Assembly (NCBI RefSeq): GCF_029227915.1
Contig: NC_079877.1
Span: 3,782,001-3,846,000 of the forward strand
From: Hydractinia symbiolongicarpus
Lineage: Eukaryota; Cnidaria; Hydrozoa; Anthoathecata; Hydractiniidae
Direction of reading: 5' to 3'
Length of the DNA: 64,000 nt
Shown here: positions 19,720-32,563 of the stretch, piece after piece
Layout of the letters: each line of letters opens with the position of its first letter
Position numbering within the stretch: the stretch's first letter is position 1
The notes under the pieces: generated by a model
The model's database searches: none
Seen by the model: only the letters and a program-made list of their open reading frames with translations
Told to the model about the DNA's origin: nothing
Program-made: the position numbers and the translations under genes

Positions 19720-22700
19720 ATGAAGCTAATTTTTGTAGCTCTTCTTTTGCTGTACGTTCAGAAAGTATACCTTCAAACCCAATCCATCACCACGTATTTT
19801 GGAGTTAGTGATACAGTGACTGTACGTTACAATAACTTTAAACTACACAGCAACACCAGATTTCTCTACAACGAAACGAGTATACATTTCCACAATTCTC
19901 TGATAGAGTGTTGTTCCAAATGTTTAAAACAAATTCCTTGCTTGGGAATTAACCATCATCGTTTTAATAAAACATGTATTTTGTTTGATCAAAGTTTGAG
20001 ATTACATTTTGAATATATGATAGAAGACAACAGCTATGATTTTTACGAAGTGGAGGTAAGTTTTTTTCATTTAAATCTATTTTACTCAATAAGTTAGATA
20101 ATTTCTTAAAATGAATCATCCTTATTGGTACTGTGTTTTATGTTGCAGCTTTAAAATGATGGCGTTAGCTGTATACCCATGAAAATCTTACTGATAAAAT
20201 TTAAAAACACGACCACGAAATACGGAATTGACTTAAGGCCGACATATGCAAAATTTGCTTCAAATGGGTACATGTTACATCATGTTCTATATAGGCACAT
20301 ATCTTCCTTTAAAATGGGCACATTTCATAGCCTGCTTTGTCTCCACACACAATTTTTACAAAACTAATACCTTAAACAGCAGTAAAAAGTCGCTTCCTTT
20401 TTTCTCCTAATAATTTGCAAAAATTAAGAACCTTTGTCACAATTGAAAAACATATATAACAGACATTCATATATTTCCAAGTCTGCGCTTGTCTTTTCGA
20501 TATCGTTTTCTTCAAATATATTTGTACGATAACTCTTTGCACAACTCATTGCAATTGACTTAATTAAAAGTATGAAAGGCTGCTTAGAAAGGAAAAAAAT
20601 ATTGTTAAAAAATATTGTTTTTTGTGTATAAGTTATTTTTTGTTTTGTTTTTCTTTATCTTCCTTTCACTAATTAGAGCGAGTGTACTCGTAACCCTGGT
20701 GTGTGTGAACATGGAAGTGTGTGCGTTCCCAGCAGCAATGGAAGTTTTTCTTGTCAATGGTGTTTCCCTCCGTATTCTGGAAAATACTGCAATGAGTTAG
20801 CAGGTAAAATATATATACTGCATTATGTTACATTACGCAAATTAAGGTTATATTTCAAAAGATAATGGGATGAATAAACGGATCCATTTAAATCGCAATA
20901 ATTTTGCGCTATATACCTTTACGATCTAAATTTCCAGTGAATGCAGTTTTGTTCACCATTTACGATTACAGAATCCATTTTTCAGTTTGTAGCTACCATT
21001 TTTACTTTCATGGGATGTTTTCCTTACGATGCAATTCATGTGTTGAATCAGCCAATTAGCGCCCGAAATCTCTCCATCAAAAGGAAACTCCGATTCGCTT
21101 TCTAGCAGGGGGCTCTCATTCGAACGAGTATGGTAAAATTACATTGTTTTAGATGATTTAAACAGTCCACTATGCAAGAAGTTTCGAGCCTCGATGCCAA
21201 TCATTGTAGTTCATGGGGTATACGCTATATCGTTACTCTCTCACCTGCGTACCTTTACACAAATCAACTGAACTGGTTTTTTTTATTGTTATTACTTAAT
21301 CTGCTAGCATCTGAATTTGCCATTACGTTGAAAATCACCCATTGAGTTAATAAAGCTAAATCTAATAACAAATCTTGTATTATTTGGTCCTGTAATAATT
21401 GTCTTTCGTTTAGATGAAACAGTTCCAATCTCATTGAGCTTCTATCCAGGTACGTAAAACTGTATAGTGGCTCTGCTTTTATTTATTTGTTTTCTAATTT
21501 GATAATTCTTCTTTCTTTTAACCCTATTCGTGCCTGGGAAGCATGGCTAACCTGTTGAGGTTTTATAATTTTAGAAAATTTCTAACGCCTATTTTCAAAA
21601 GGTGCATCTCAAATTTTTCAAATTTCTGAATATAATAATGATATCCTCTATTAAAATTCTTTATTTGGAGTTTGCGTATTACAAATAGTTCACTTTTCGT
21701 TCAACGAAATTTTCGGGTTTTTTTTATTTGGAGCCATGTGAAATTATCTATCTTGACCAAAGGAATTAAAAAGTGTCTTTTCAAAGAACATTTCACAAAA
21801 TAAGCGCTAGATCTCACTAAAAGTGCTTTTTGTCCCATTGACGCTAAAATAAGGCAAAAACAAAACGTGTATTTATTCTAAGATAATATAATATTGCTTT
21901 TACATTTAAACTTGCATCAACCGTCAGAAAATCATGTTGACATTTTGTTGTTCTCGTGAAAGTATCTTTTTTATGAAAGCGAATTTAATTTCAGAAATCT
22001 GTGTTGTAATACCCGTATACGTCTGCCTATCTGTGAGACAAGTATCCTTAGTTTTTTCTTTAAAAAAGCAGGAGGATTTTTACAGCTATGGTCACAATAA
22101 TAACTCCCGTTTAGTTTTTTGAAATTCCAAGGGACATGGCTGTACCTACCTGGTCCCTTTTGTACTTTGCATCTTCTAAATGCTGTGTATTTTGATTCTT
22201 AGATATTCTCCGTGGAGAAAAGTCATCGTGCTTTGAGTTGCATAAGAAAACACCAATTACAGAAACATCCCTGTGTGCAATCCATCCATGGCGGGATGAA
22301 AGAACCATCTTTGTCTTTTGTGGAAAAGGTAGGTAGCTAAGCAGTGGAACAAAAACTTGCTAAATGAAAATCAAAATAATTACAAAATGTGATTCAATTT
22401 CTTTTTACTTAAATCTAACAGGTTTTTTAACACAAACAAGAACGTGTACTATCTGCAATGTCGTTGTCAATAAATAAATTTTCATTGTTTTAAGAAAACG
22501 CGAAAAATTATCACGAAACATTAAACGAAAGCGACAACCTAAAATAAAACCAAAACATATATGGCTGCTGTCAAAATTGTAAAAAAAAGTGTGAAATTAA
22601 CAAAGAAAACCACAAATCATTGTTTTAGTAGTGTTTTATTGGGTTTTACTCCGATAATACTTTCGACGTTCTAACCAAACCCTTGAAATGTTTCTTTTGA

Positions 22701-23574
22701 TGTCGGAGGGAGAACGAGTTTTACGTAAGAGTTTTTTTTCCGTCGTAGATGGACTTTTTCGTAAGGTCGCCAATAACAATAGCAACAACGGCGACGACCA
22801 TGATAACGACTACAACAACAATAACAACAACGTCGACGACCATGATAACGAAAACAACAACAATAACAACAACGGCGACGACCATGATAACGAAAACAAC
22901 AACAACAACAATGACGACAACAATAACGATAACAACAACAACAACAACGTCTATGACAACAACAACAATGACGACAACAACAAAAACGATAACAACAACA
23001 GCAACGACGGCTGCAACAACATTGTCGATGTAATTTGAGAAAGATCTGAAATAAGATGACTTCTTATACTCTAGTTGACATTATAGGTGGATTAACACTG
23101 GTTGGCAGAATACCACCAAAAAAAGCGCTGACTGAACCGGTTATACACCCAGCCCTTACATCTCTCGTTCAAGATTCATTTCACGTCACCACTGATGTTT
23201 TGCAAATCATGCATAAACTGTTACGTTTTAAAACAATGTTGTTCGCATGTTCCTATGAAAATGGTACCTCAAAGCAACTGGTAGTCCGCAAGAATACACT
23301 TTCTAGCATTGAAGTAATTCGTTATATGATAGGTGAAACTTCTGATAGGCCTAATAGCTGTGATGGTATTGAGATGGGCACAGATCTTCACTCGTGTGAA
23401 AAATGGATAGATGGCTTATGGTCTGCTCCCTATGTGTCTGCTCAAGCTTGTCACTATTACAAAGTAATGCAGGATACCGCTGGAAAGGTTTTCAGTGCCG
23501 GAAATGGTACATTTGGTTGTTTTGATGCTGGTCCATACGCTGCTTTTATGGAGTACAATATTTGGGTGCAATGA
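19720..23574 (+). CDS. Secreted PAN/apple + EGF + fibrinogen-like protein, five exons
   Basis: I join 19720-20055, 20677-20803, 21414-21449, 22203-22328 and 23087-23574. All introns are GT-AG, phases 0,1,1,1 match, and the total is 1,113 nt (370 aa). Residues 1-19 are a signal peptide (MKLIFVALLLLY). Exon 1 carries a PAN/apple-like cysteine pattern (CCSKCLKQIPCLGIN, then KTCILF). Exon 2 is one EGF-like domain (ECTRNPGVCEHGSVC, then GKYCNE). Exons 4-5 have SSCFEL, FVFCGKGGLTLVGRI and an ending with FGCFDAGPYAAFMEYN, resembling the degenerate fibrinogen-like domain of cnidarian 'skeletal organic matrix protein 5-like' proteins. It is likely extracellular or cuticle/matrix-associated; homology is by recollection. 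The plus-strand Asn/Thr-rich frames at 22.7-23.03 kb are intronic in this model. Confidence 0.65.
22770..23030 (+). repeat. AAC/GAC-rich cryptic trinucleotide repeat in an intron
   Basis: Runs of AAC broken by GACGACCATGATAACG modules, the module itself repeated about three times. It stays open in two frames (Asn-rich and Thr-rich) because the unit contains no stop in those frames. Splice phases place it in the last intron of the PAN/EGF gene. Confidence 0.75.
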
Positions 23575-25044
23575 ATTTGCTGTATGTTGTATCTGAAGAC
23601 TGTGAAAGAAAAATTAATTTTTGAACGAATTGTCTCAAACATTGACGGTGGAAAAGACATTCAAAATAATGAGACTTTTTTTGTAATTATTTAATTCTTT
23701 AACTCTAACGCACATTAAAATAAGGTCAGCATATTTTTTCATTTTATATCATTACCTTCCTATCTCTCCACACGCTTTCCAACAATTTTAGTATCAATTG
23801 AGCATCATAATCAGCTCCAATACCAACATTTCTTTCTTATCCAGTGCTACAGCCGTCGACGCTGTTTTACCGTTCATATATCGTTGCATATTAAATCATT
23901 TTGCATGATTTGCACGGATTTTGATCTTATATTTTCGAATAATTATTTTAAAATTAGTTGTTGTTGTAACTACCAGCTATTCAGGTTAATAATTAGACAC
24001 CATAACTGACAGTGTTGTTATTCTCTGTGTGCGACGGCTTAAGAAAAATAAAAACCAATATATAAATTATATTTGCATACCAAAACGATATGCTCGATAC
24101 ATCTCTATATTAACTGTCTGTTTGTCGGCCGCAAACCAAAAGTATACTTGCTTTCTGTATGTTTCACATGTTTTACCTACAAAAACATGTCACTGCGCGA
24201 TTTTACATTCTTGCTAGGGATGGACAAAATAGCAAGTGCGATATAAGTACGACGGAAATGTGCACCAAAGAGCGATGTGGGAAACATGTATACGAGCAAT
24301 TCTCTCTGAAATTTTTCACGGGCTAACAACTAGTCTTTATAACAATATCTGTTCATTACGAAACCCCCGCTGTTAAATTCATTATGCGGACGCGCAAACC
24401 CGTGCATCTTTCCGTGGTTTAACAACGAGTATTAAAAAAGGTGTCAAAGACACTTTTGAGGTGAAAATAGGATACGATAAATATTACCATTGGATTGTTT
24501 GTGTAAAACTCTTATAAAATTTGAGGAAATAAATACAAAATCTGAATATCGTAACAACAGGTTTATAAAATATAATAGAAAAAAATATGTCTGTAAAAAA
24601 CTATTTTAAAATTAATTAACGCAAAATTGTCTAGACAACCATTCACACACAGTTGAAGTCTGCCATCATGAGAAATATGTAAGTCCAGAGAACTGAAAAA
24701 AGTTGCAACAAATTGAAAAGTGTTTCACAGAAAATGAAAATATTTAGACTTGATTTGTCTTTAATAATATTGAAATAAAATCTAATCAAGATTCTTAATT
24801 CTTATAATGGTCAATAACTTTCTTTTCTTCTCATAACAAACCTTAAATATTTTTCTGACATCTAAAAAAAATGTTTATTTAAAATTTTCGATAAAAAAAT
24901 ATATCTACATCAAATAAACGGCTATGACTTCATAATGTCATCATATAAAACGCGACACTGCTATATGTCAACAAAGTCTCATATTTTCTTCATGAACTAC
25001 GGAGGTCTGGACACTAAAATAAAAAAAGTTTGATAACAGTGCTG
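23575..25044. other. Intergenic DNA between two genes, nothing recognised
   Basis: This is the 3' flank of the PAN/EGF gene followed by AT-rich sequence. No supported frame. Confidence 0.4.
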
Positions 25045-26152
25045 TTATATGACTTTAAACACACATACCCTAAAAGACTTGTTGTTGGGCAGGTGCGTCC
25101 ACACCACGTAAAGGAACCTGGGTGAGCATAAAAAAATTGTATAAAAGAAAAATAATTATAAAAATAGAGCAGTTTGAAGCAATTTGAATTATTCACAAAA
25201 ATTAATAAATTTAAAACATTTGATGCTTATTGTAATATTTTTTGTTTGTTTGTTTGTTTGTTTTGAGTGTATGATATAAACAAAAAAACACAGAGCTTTT
25301 GTGTCACTTTTTAAGATTAACATGCAAACCGATAAATAAATAAGAAAGTAAGAAGATTGACGAATAAATAAAAATATGTGGTTAAATAAACAAACAAATG
25401 GAAACAAAAAGACAATTATCTGCAAAATTTTTGTCTATATTATATTTTATTCTAAGGAAAAGATTTTAATTTTAGTATTACCTGTTAATATGGTTTTCTG
25501 GTAGCCGTGAGCGTGTCAACGAAGGGTCGGTTGCCGTGGTATTTTGAGGATTAGTTCTTTGTGGTAAATCTTTTTCTATTAAAAACTTTAAATATGACAT
25601 ATAACATATGGCAAGTCTTAATATTTCAATCTTGGAAAGTTTTTTGCTCGCAGGGATTGATGGAATACGTTTACGAAGACCATCGAATGCTTCATTAAAC
25701 AAGCGTGCTCGATCTTTTTCTTTCGGTAAAACTTGTTCGTTTCGTCTCCCTCTTCCCCGTGTTTTTCCTGCCCCTCCTCCGCGTTGTCTTGTAAGTCTTC
25801 CAGGATTTCGAGTTATAGTCCTTACTCCTCTGATACAAGAAACGGAGTTCATTACATTATCTACAATTTCATTCTCATCGACACTTTTCGGAGAGCACTC
25901 TCCATCGGAGGAGCCTAAATAATCACTTCTAAGTCCGTTATTTGTATTTATTGTACCAGGTAAGGAGGGTGAAGCGCAAAAAGAAGATATCGGTGGCATT
26001 TTGAATTCGTTATTTAGTCTTGATAATTCAACAAATGGGTTGTATTTGGACTCGTTCAGTTGATAATAAACATCGTCGTCCTCTAATTTTATATTGGGCA
26101 GATATTGATGTTCAGGCACATAATGGTCGCGGGTTAGATTAAACGCCATCAT
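25045..26152 (-). CDS. bHLH transcription factor (NHLH/HAND/Twist-type loop-helix 2)
   Basis: The start is ATG 26150-26152 (MMAFNLTRDH); a TTTTTTTATTTAG acceptor 13 bases upstream supports it and rules out the longer upstream frame. The bHLH domain is at about residues 146-203: a basic region with KEKDRARLFNEAF (retaining the DNA-contacting Glu), then LRKRIPSIPASKKLSKIEILRLAICYMSYL split over helix 1, loop and helix 2. The KLSKIEILRLA helix 2 is typical of group A factors (NHLH, HAND, Twist). Before it lies a Gly/Arg-rich stretch (RQRGGGAGKTRGRGRR). The unspliced frame stops at 25478-25480, but a good donor (AACAG/GTAATA) at 25482 joins in phase to 25045-25117, preceded by a pyrimidine-rich acceptor, adding 24 residues (247 aa total). 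I am sure of the domain, less of the last exon. Confidence 0.75.
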
Positions 26153-26874
26153 TTTGTTTATAAAACTAAATAAAAAAACAAAGTTGATATTATTAAAACA
26201 ATATTTCATCTTCAAACGCGATATAGGCTTTTGAAATAATCAGAACCACGTTCGTAATTCATGTTACGGAGAAATAAAGGTAATTTAACACAGTAAAGAA
26301 AAAAACTCTTTCTAAACTTTTTGTACGTCATGGAAATAAACAACGAAGTAAAAATGTAAAAAATAGTTTGATGAATAAGAAGGTATATAGTGATACATTC
26401 TTCTAGAACATATTTTTTGTTATCAATGTAAAGAAATGTCCATGAATCAGTTGCTTTTGTTTTGATTTTATGCTAAGAAATATTTTCTTGATAGACAGTG
26501 ATATAGACTTCTGCAGAGCATTCTTTATTTTTTATTTACTCCGAAACGTTCCTAATTTCCTTCTAAACTTTCCGACCAAAAAAAATTATTAGAATCCTTC
26601 TTATTAAAACTAAAGGATTTATTTTTGTGATCATCAACTTTACAAAAGCAGAAGAATTTGAGACTGTAAGTAATAGAGGTTATATTTGTATCTATGTTCT
26701 ATCGTTGTAGGTTTGCCTTACTAAGAGCCTACCCTTGATTTTTTTCAGTATGTTCTAATAGTTTTTATAAAGATAACTCTAAGAGTTCTTATGGTCAAAG
26801 ACTTTTATTTCAAAAAAATTGTTCTTATAAAATAAAAAAACAAGACACAAGCTAACTCATATCAGTACACTTAC

Positions 26875-26912
26875 CTGGATATAGATGTACAACTTTTTTC
26901 TTCTGATAGGAT
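26875..26912 (-). other. Probable 5' untranslated exon of the bHLH gene
   Basis: A consensus donor (CCAG/GTAAGTG) lies at 26875 on the minus strand, about 710 bases upstream of the acceptor in front of the bHLH start codon. The upper limit is estimated from the TATA box at 26941-26948. Confidence 0.4.
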
Positions 26913-26940
26913 TAACTGATTCTTGCTTCTTCTTTAGCCA

Positions 26941-26984
26941 CTTATATATTATTTGGTCCAATTAGCATGTTATTATGAACCAAT
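26941..26984 (-). promoter_or_regulatory. Core promoter candidate of the bHLH gene: TATA box and CCAAT boxes
   Basis: On the minus strand, TATATAAG is at 26948-26941. Inverted CCAAT motifs lie at 26958-26962 and 26980-26984, at the usual distance upstream. A donor site about 70 bases downstream is consistent with a short first exon. Confidence 0.45.
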
Positions 26985-28635
26985 CACAACGTCCGATTTA
27001 TCTTCTCTTGGGATCAAATGAGGTCATTCAATGTTTGATGCCTGTGTATTGATGAAGATAATATTTATCGATAGGTTCAGGTGTTATATTTTTACTTCTG
27101 TATTTTTAAATCACCTCAAGTTTTAATTTTACGCCGAGTGTGTCATTTTGAAAATAATGTAAAATGGAGGTCGGTGAGATGTGACGACTTATTAAACAAT
27201 GGAGTCTTTCCGGGGGTGCTATTAAAAAATACAATAATCTTTGAATTTTATTTTATTAAATTTATAGCTTTTTATTTTTTGTTTTATTTTTAATTCTTTA
27301 TTTGCTATTTTTGTTATTTTATTTTATTGTTGTTGTTGATTCATTTTATTTATGTATCATATTGTTATCAATCCTCTTCATATCACTTGGCGTAATTTAG
27401 TCGTCTGGGACTTAAAAAAGGTTTAAATCTTGAAGTGTAAAGGTTAAAACACACTCAACAAAAGTTTTTCTCTAATCAAATGAAGTTTAAGAAATACTTG
27501 GAAAAAAAAAGTTTCGGTAATATCAAAGACACAAGCTCTCCCTACCAGATGTCTCAGAAGAAGGAAATTAATTCAGAACCTTTTGTTAAAATATTAAGAA
27601 GGGACCCTAACACTAATTAACAGGGTAATTAGCGGGGTAATTAGTAGTATCCTAAGTCGAGTAGACATTAACGGGTTTTAGAGTTGGGCGGTAAACTTCT
27701 GAAGAAAAGCAAATTAAACTTTTTACTACTTCTTCTAAGAAGGAGGGTTATTCTGGGGAAATATCGGATCTTTTTTTTGCTAATCGGATTTAAATCGGAT
27801 TGACACGAAGATTCTTAGCGGGGAAGAAAAACTATTTTTATATATTTTTTTCGATAGCGAAACCGATTACACGGGGGTTTTTTTATTTTCAGAACATATG
27901 GACCATTGAACGTGCAAAAATTTAAAACACGCTAAGAACATTTAAGTCTCTTTCAATACCTAGGAGATTTGAAATGCTCCTTTATTTTATCCTAATATTT
28001 CGTCCAAAAATCTTCGTCACTGAAGACCTGTCTAGGCTTTTAATATGTTAAAGTTATTCATTCTTTAACGCGCGAAAAATACTTTTAGAGAAATTTCACT
28101 TGTAGCCCTAAATTTTGTTTTTCCTAAATTTTCGCTAGTCTTTATTTTTTGTCAAATCTTTTGACATTTGTCGCCTCCGATAGTTTTCGCGCTGTTCACA
28201 TTTTTCCAAAGTTTTTTGCACTAAGCATGAGGTCAGTGCAAACTTAGAAAATTAATTGCAGTGGAAAGCGAAGTTTCATCCAGTCCACATGCGATTTTCT
28301 CTTCAAAATGAACTTTATTATGCATTATAATATTCAGTAATTAAAAACTCTAAGATTGGAAAAGAAACGTTTGTAAGGGCAGTGGGGTAAAAATGCAAGA
28401 AGTTATTACGTTCGATATACTTTTTATTTAGTGTGGCGCTTTTAGTCAAATTAATTGTAAACTCAAAATTCGAATGCAAGCATAACATTCATTAATTAAG
28501 CAATTCTTTTTAAATTCATTCTATCAGGTAAGAGGGGAAAAATCATTTAGTTAATTATATTAGAAATTTTTCTTTTCTCAGAAACGAAACTTTTTCCGTC
28601 CACGTTCCGCGTCTATCTGAAAGCCTGTAAAATTA
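26985..28635. other. Intergenic DNA, nothing recognised
   Basis: AT-rich. Short frames only. Confidence 0.4.
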
Positions 28636-28645
28636 GAAAGTTATA

Positions 28646-28660
28646 ATGCGCATGCGCCAA
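28646..28660. promoter_or_regulatory. NRF1-type palindrome
   Basis: TGCGCATGCGCC around 28648-28659 matches the NRF1 recognition palindrome. Such sites usually mark TATA-less promoters, but no coding exon could be attached. Confidence 0.3.
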
Positions 28661-28963
28661 TGTTTAAGTTCCGTTGCAACGGTTTTGGTTATATTTTTTT
28701 ATCGATGCGTGGCTTTACCTGTCTGATAACCTAAGCAAGAAGTTTAAACTCAATTTCACAATGCCTAGAATTCTATATCACAAGAACTGTTGGAATACGT
28801 CTGTGGTCACACAGGGCAATTGTATATTTTTTTTAAGTTTGCGCATAATAACTTAACGTGGGTCAGCCATGAACATTTAAACTTAATTAAAGTTAGGCAG
28901 CCTTTACAGACCTGGCATGAGGTTTACCTGAATAGAGTTTTTCATATCGGGGTTGTGTTAACT

Positions 28964-29042
28964 GTACATGCGCCATAACTTCGTGCACATGCGCAAAGGC
29001 TTTGTACACATGCGCAATAGCTCTGTACACATGCGCAATAGT
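28964..29042. repeat. Four tandem copies of a 21-bp unit centred on CATGCGC
   Basis: CATGCGC starts at 28967, 28988, 29009 and 29030, exactly 21 bases apart. The last two units are nearly identical (TGTACACATGCGCAATAG). Each unit has an NRF1-like half site. Confidence 0.75.
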
Positions 29043-31150
29043 TTATTTCGGGCAAATCGTGTTTACATGAATAAAAATTCATTTCGCTAATTTGGACCGA
29101 AAATTTAAAGATTTAAGGAGGAAATATCTGTCTGTGTTACAATCAACCAAGATTGAAAAAACTCATTCATTCGGATTGTCTATATCTTATGTAAATCCCA
29201 AAATGGATATCTTTGATAAAAATAAATACGATTTGTTAACAAAATATAATCATAATAAAAAACAAAGGAAACTAATTAACACTTAAAAAGATGATAATGT
29301 CGGTGTAGAGAGAGAAAAAAAAATGATGAGAGGATAAAAGCGACAAAACACAAGTGCTAGGGACTGTGCATGGTAGCATACACGTTTTTTTAAATGTAGG
29401 GCTACCAAAACTTTCAATATGTAGTACTATACCTTTTTTGGTGTATATTAAAAAAATGTAAATATGTTATTAACAATAACAACAAATCATATATTACAAC
29501 CTACAACTAGTATAATTCCCGAATATTATCCAGTATATTAGCTTCTGTCACTGTTAGCCCGTCCATTATTTGAGTGTGGCCTGTACAGTTTTTTTTTCGA
29601 GAGGAAATTATGACTTGACCACTAGACCAAACGAAAAATTTTTGTTAAACTCTACTTTAGAATGGAGTCTTTTTTTGAGAGATAAGACCATCCAGCGTCA
29701 CCAATTCTAATACAGAGGAATCCCATTTAAAAAGACACTTGCAGAACAAAAATATTTTTTTCAGATAGGGGATGTTCCACTGTATAATTAAACGTAAATT
29801 CATAGTCAATCATTTTTCAATGCTGGTATTACAACATTAATATGTTCTGAAAGTCCTGGCTCGCCACGACTTGATTTGTTATTAGCAATCTCGTATCTGT
29901 GCTTACCCCCGTGATCGAAGCAAAGTTGACATAAAACCCGATATGGTATTAATTAGTTCTGACTGTTTATTGACAAGATAAAAGTTATCCTAGTCAAATT
30001 AGAAATGTCTTTTTGTTTACAATTTTTATTATTTTTTTTGACAGTTAAATTTTAATTTTCTTGTTCTTAGTCAACATGGACAGAACCGACACGACTCTTC
30101 TGCGCGGATGTTATTGTATTACAATAAGATTTAAAGTATGACTAATCTAAACCCTCAAAGAGGAAGTGCTTTGTTATATTGTAACTTGAAACCGAATCTC
30201 AAACAGTATCTATTCGTTAATTATTCTTTTCTTCTACTAGCATTAAACTCTGCACGCAAGGTTTTTTCTTTTACCGTTGTCTCTCCCAAAAGCACACAGA
30301 GATGTTATTAAGCGACCACCCCAAGTAAATCCACTATGTTTTAGTAAAACATGCTACACTAACTGAAATAAGACAGGGGGTGAAGCAAAACCTAAATATG
30401 TTTTTGCTTTTTCAGCTTTTGAATCAATCTTTGTGGTTAAATTATTTTGCAGCAACTGTAGATTTGAAAGTGACGTTTGTAATGCAAGAACTGCCATCCT
30501 TGCACCGCTTAGTTCAAATCTAAAATAGCATTCCTCTCATGTTTTTAACCCCATTCTGGTTAGGGATTTACAACCCTTTTTTTTTAAATTTGAACTAGGA
30601 AAATGCTACGTGTTGAAATTTGGTGACTTTTCGTATAAACTTACTAGAAATAATTTGCCAAAAAAAATTTTCACGGTTGTCATAGAAACAGGAAATTCTG
30701 GGTATGATGTTGAACTAAAAAGTTAAACTTTTTTATATTGTTTTGTTTTTAATGCAAATAAAATGCTTTCTTTCTGTATCAATCCTATATGTTGATTTTT
30801 ACTATTTTTACTCAAATTAAGTAAGTTTATAGCTTTTTCTATTTAGGAGTATATAGGAACACTTCAGTAGTCCAACCTCTTGCGTACCTAAAACGTTACC
30901 AGCGTTAAAAAATTGGGATAGTAGTTGTGACTAAGTAGTTACCGTTTTGTCTCTTGTGTTAAGAATGTCACTTGTTCTATGTTCTGTTCGTTAAACATAA
31001 AGGAGAGGAATTCAGTTTTTTCTATACTGCTATATATGCTATAGGTAGCTCGTTTAAGCAGGATGAAGTTTTTTCTCAGCCTGGTATATTGTAATTCATT
31101 TGTATTTGAAGTCGTGGCTACTTAGAATACTCTTGGTGCCTCTGACACTT
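29043..31150. other. Intergenic DNA, no supported gene
   Basis: A 64-codon lysine-rich frame at 29092-29286 has no supporting features. Nothing else was recognised. Confidence 0.4.
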
Positions 31151-31625
31151 GAACTGGTCAGGTAACAACGGGCTGTTTTCTGTTTAAGCTGAAGGTGCGA
31201 TTAAGGTTTTTATGGAAGATGGTAATACGCCTATACTCATGTGCAACACAGTTCACCTGTACTAAGGCTTTAGCTTGGTGTTAGCGGCGTTTTGTTTCCT
31301 GTGTTTTTATTCAAACTGAAGTTGCGATTAAGTTTTCCAAGCGCTTATGCCAATGTGCTCAGCCCGGTGTCAAGATTAATTTTTGCACTTCCACGGGAAC
31401 TTATTTGGCTAAACAAAATAATATTGACCGATTTTTGCTATGACAGGTTAACAGTGGGTTGCAAACTCTGATTTTACTTTAGCTAAAGTTGTGGAAAAGT
31501 TATTTTTTGAAAAATATGTTATACCGGAAAAATCATTATGTTGTGTGCGCTTCACTCGATTTACGATAAACTATAAACCTGTATAAATCGCTCCAGTTAA
31601 ATGTGTTCCACAGTGCACAGTTCTT
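31150..31625. repeat. Interspersed repeat, copy 2 (matches 14.7-15.5 kb)
   Basis: It contains GGTAACAACGGGCTGTTTTCTG, GGTAATACGCC, CACCTGTACTAAGGCTTTAGC, TGCTATGACAGGTTAACAGTGGG and ATACCGGAAAAATCATTATG followed by GCGCTTCACTCGAT, in the same order and orientation as copy 1. Copy 2 is shorter because it has fewer internal subrepeats. The frame at 31603-31854 begins inside its end and is not a supported gene. Confidence 0.6.
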
Positions 31626-32563
31626 ATTAATCGCTCTGCTGGGCGAGCAACGCTGGGTAACACAGTTACTTGTGGCTAGTCTCTATATTAATAATAGCCA
31701 CATTCTGACTGTCAGCCAGATGCGAGTTGTGCTAACCGCGCAAAAAATTTTCAAATTTCAAAAAACAAATGCGATATATATTTACAGGCTTTTGTGTGAT
31801 CTCTCGCCCATAGTAGACGAATCACGAGCCCTGATTTTTACAAATAACCAATGATCAATTATCAACATTACTGACATAGGAAAGTGAAAGAATCAGAGAT
31901 TTATATGTTTTTATACGCTAAATTGCTACTTTTTTTTTTGACCGTAAATTAAGCTATGGTCTGTGATATATATTAAATATCAGTAAATCGAAAGTTTGTT
32001 TTGACGAGGAAACAGAGACAACATGAGGAGATGTGTTTGTTAAAAAAATGTTATGAGGTAGCTTTAAGAAGGCCATTAATTTGGGTAATGATAAGGAGAT
32101 TGTGAAGCCATTATTGTTTTTTTGACTGACTATGTACGATAATCCTGTATGTTTCTTTCCATAGCTTAGAAGAATATACCTAGCTAGCTAGTGCAAAAAG
32201 TTTAAATTTTATTTCAAGAGAAAGCTTGGTTTAATAGCATTGTAAATGCTTATATCAAATGAAATATGGATATCAATTACACGTAGGGTACTTTTCACTC
32301 GTTTTCAGTTACATTGGGATGGTATTTGTGATATTTAGACTGATTTTAGATAGTGTTTTTGTCCTCAACGCCATTATCTCGACTTTCGTGTACGTCACTA
32401 AAGTCAAAAATCAACAGTTCGTTTTGTAGTCTCTGGTTGAGTCCCGAACAATTTACCAGAGCAAACCCTGAAACCAACTTACCCAATGAGGACAAAGTCA
32501 TTTACAAACCATATTTTAAAAGCGTGGCAGATTTTTTTTGTGTCACCCAGCATTATTCTTCTC
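31626..32563. other. Intergenic DNA, nothing recognised
   Basis: No supported frame or repeat. Confidence 0.4.

Noticed and set aside
22688-23038. Asn-rich 116-aa and Thr-rich 94-aa proteins
   Set aside because: Trinucleotide-repeat translation. Exon phases of the PAN/EGF gene fit only if this region is intronic.
29592-29790. Possible second pogo-like MITE (CAGT...ACTG with TA flanks)
   Set aside because: Only the outer four to five bases are inverted; the interior does not pair.
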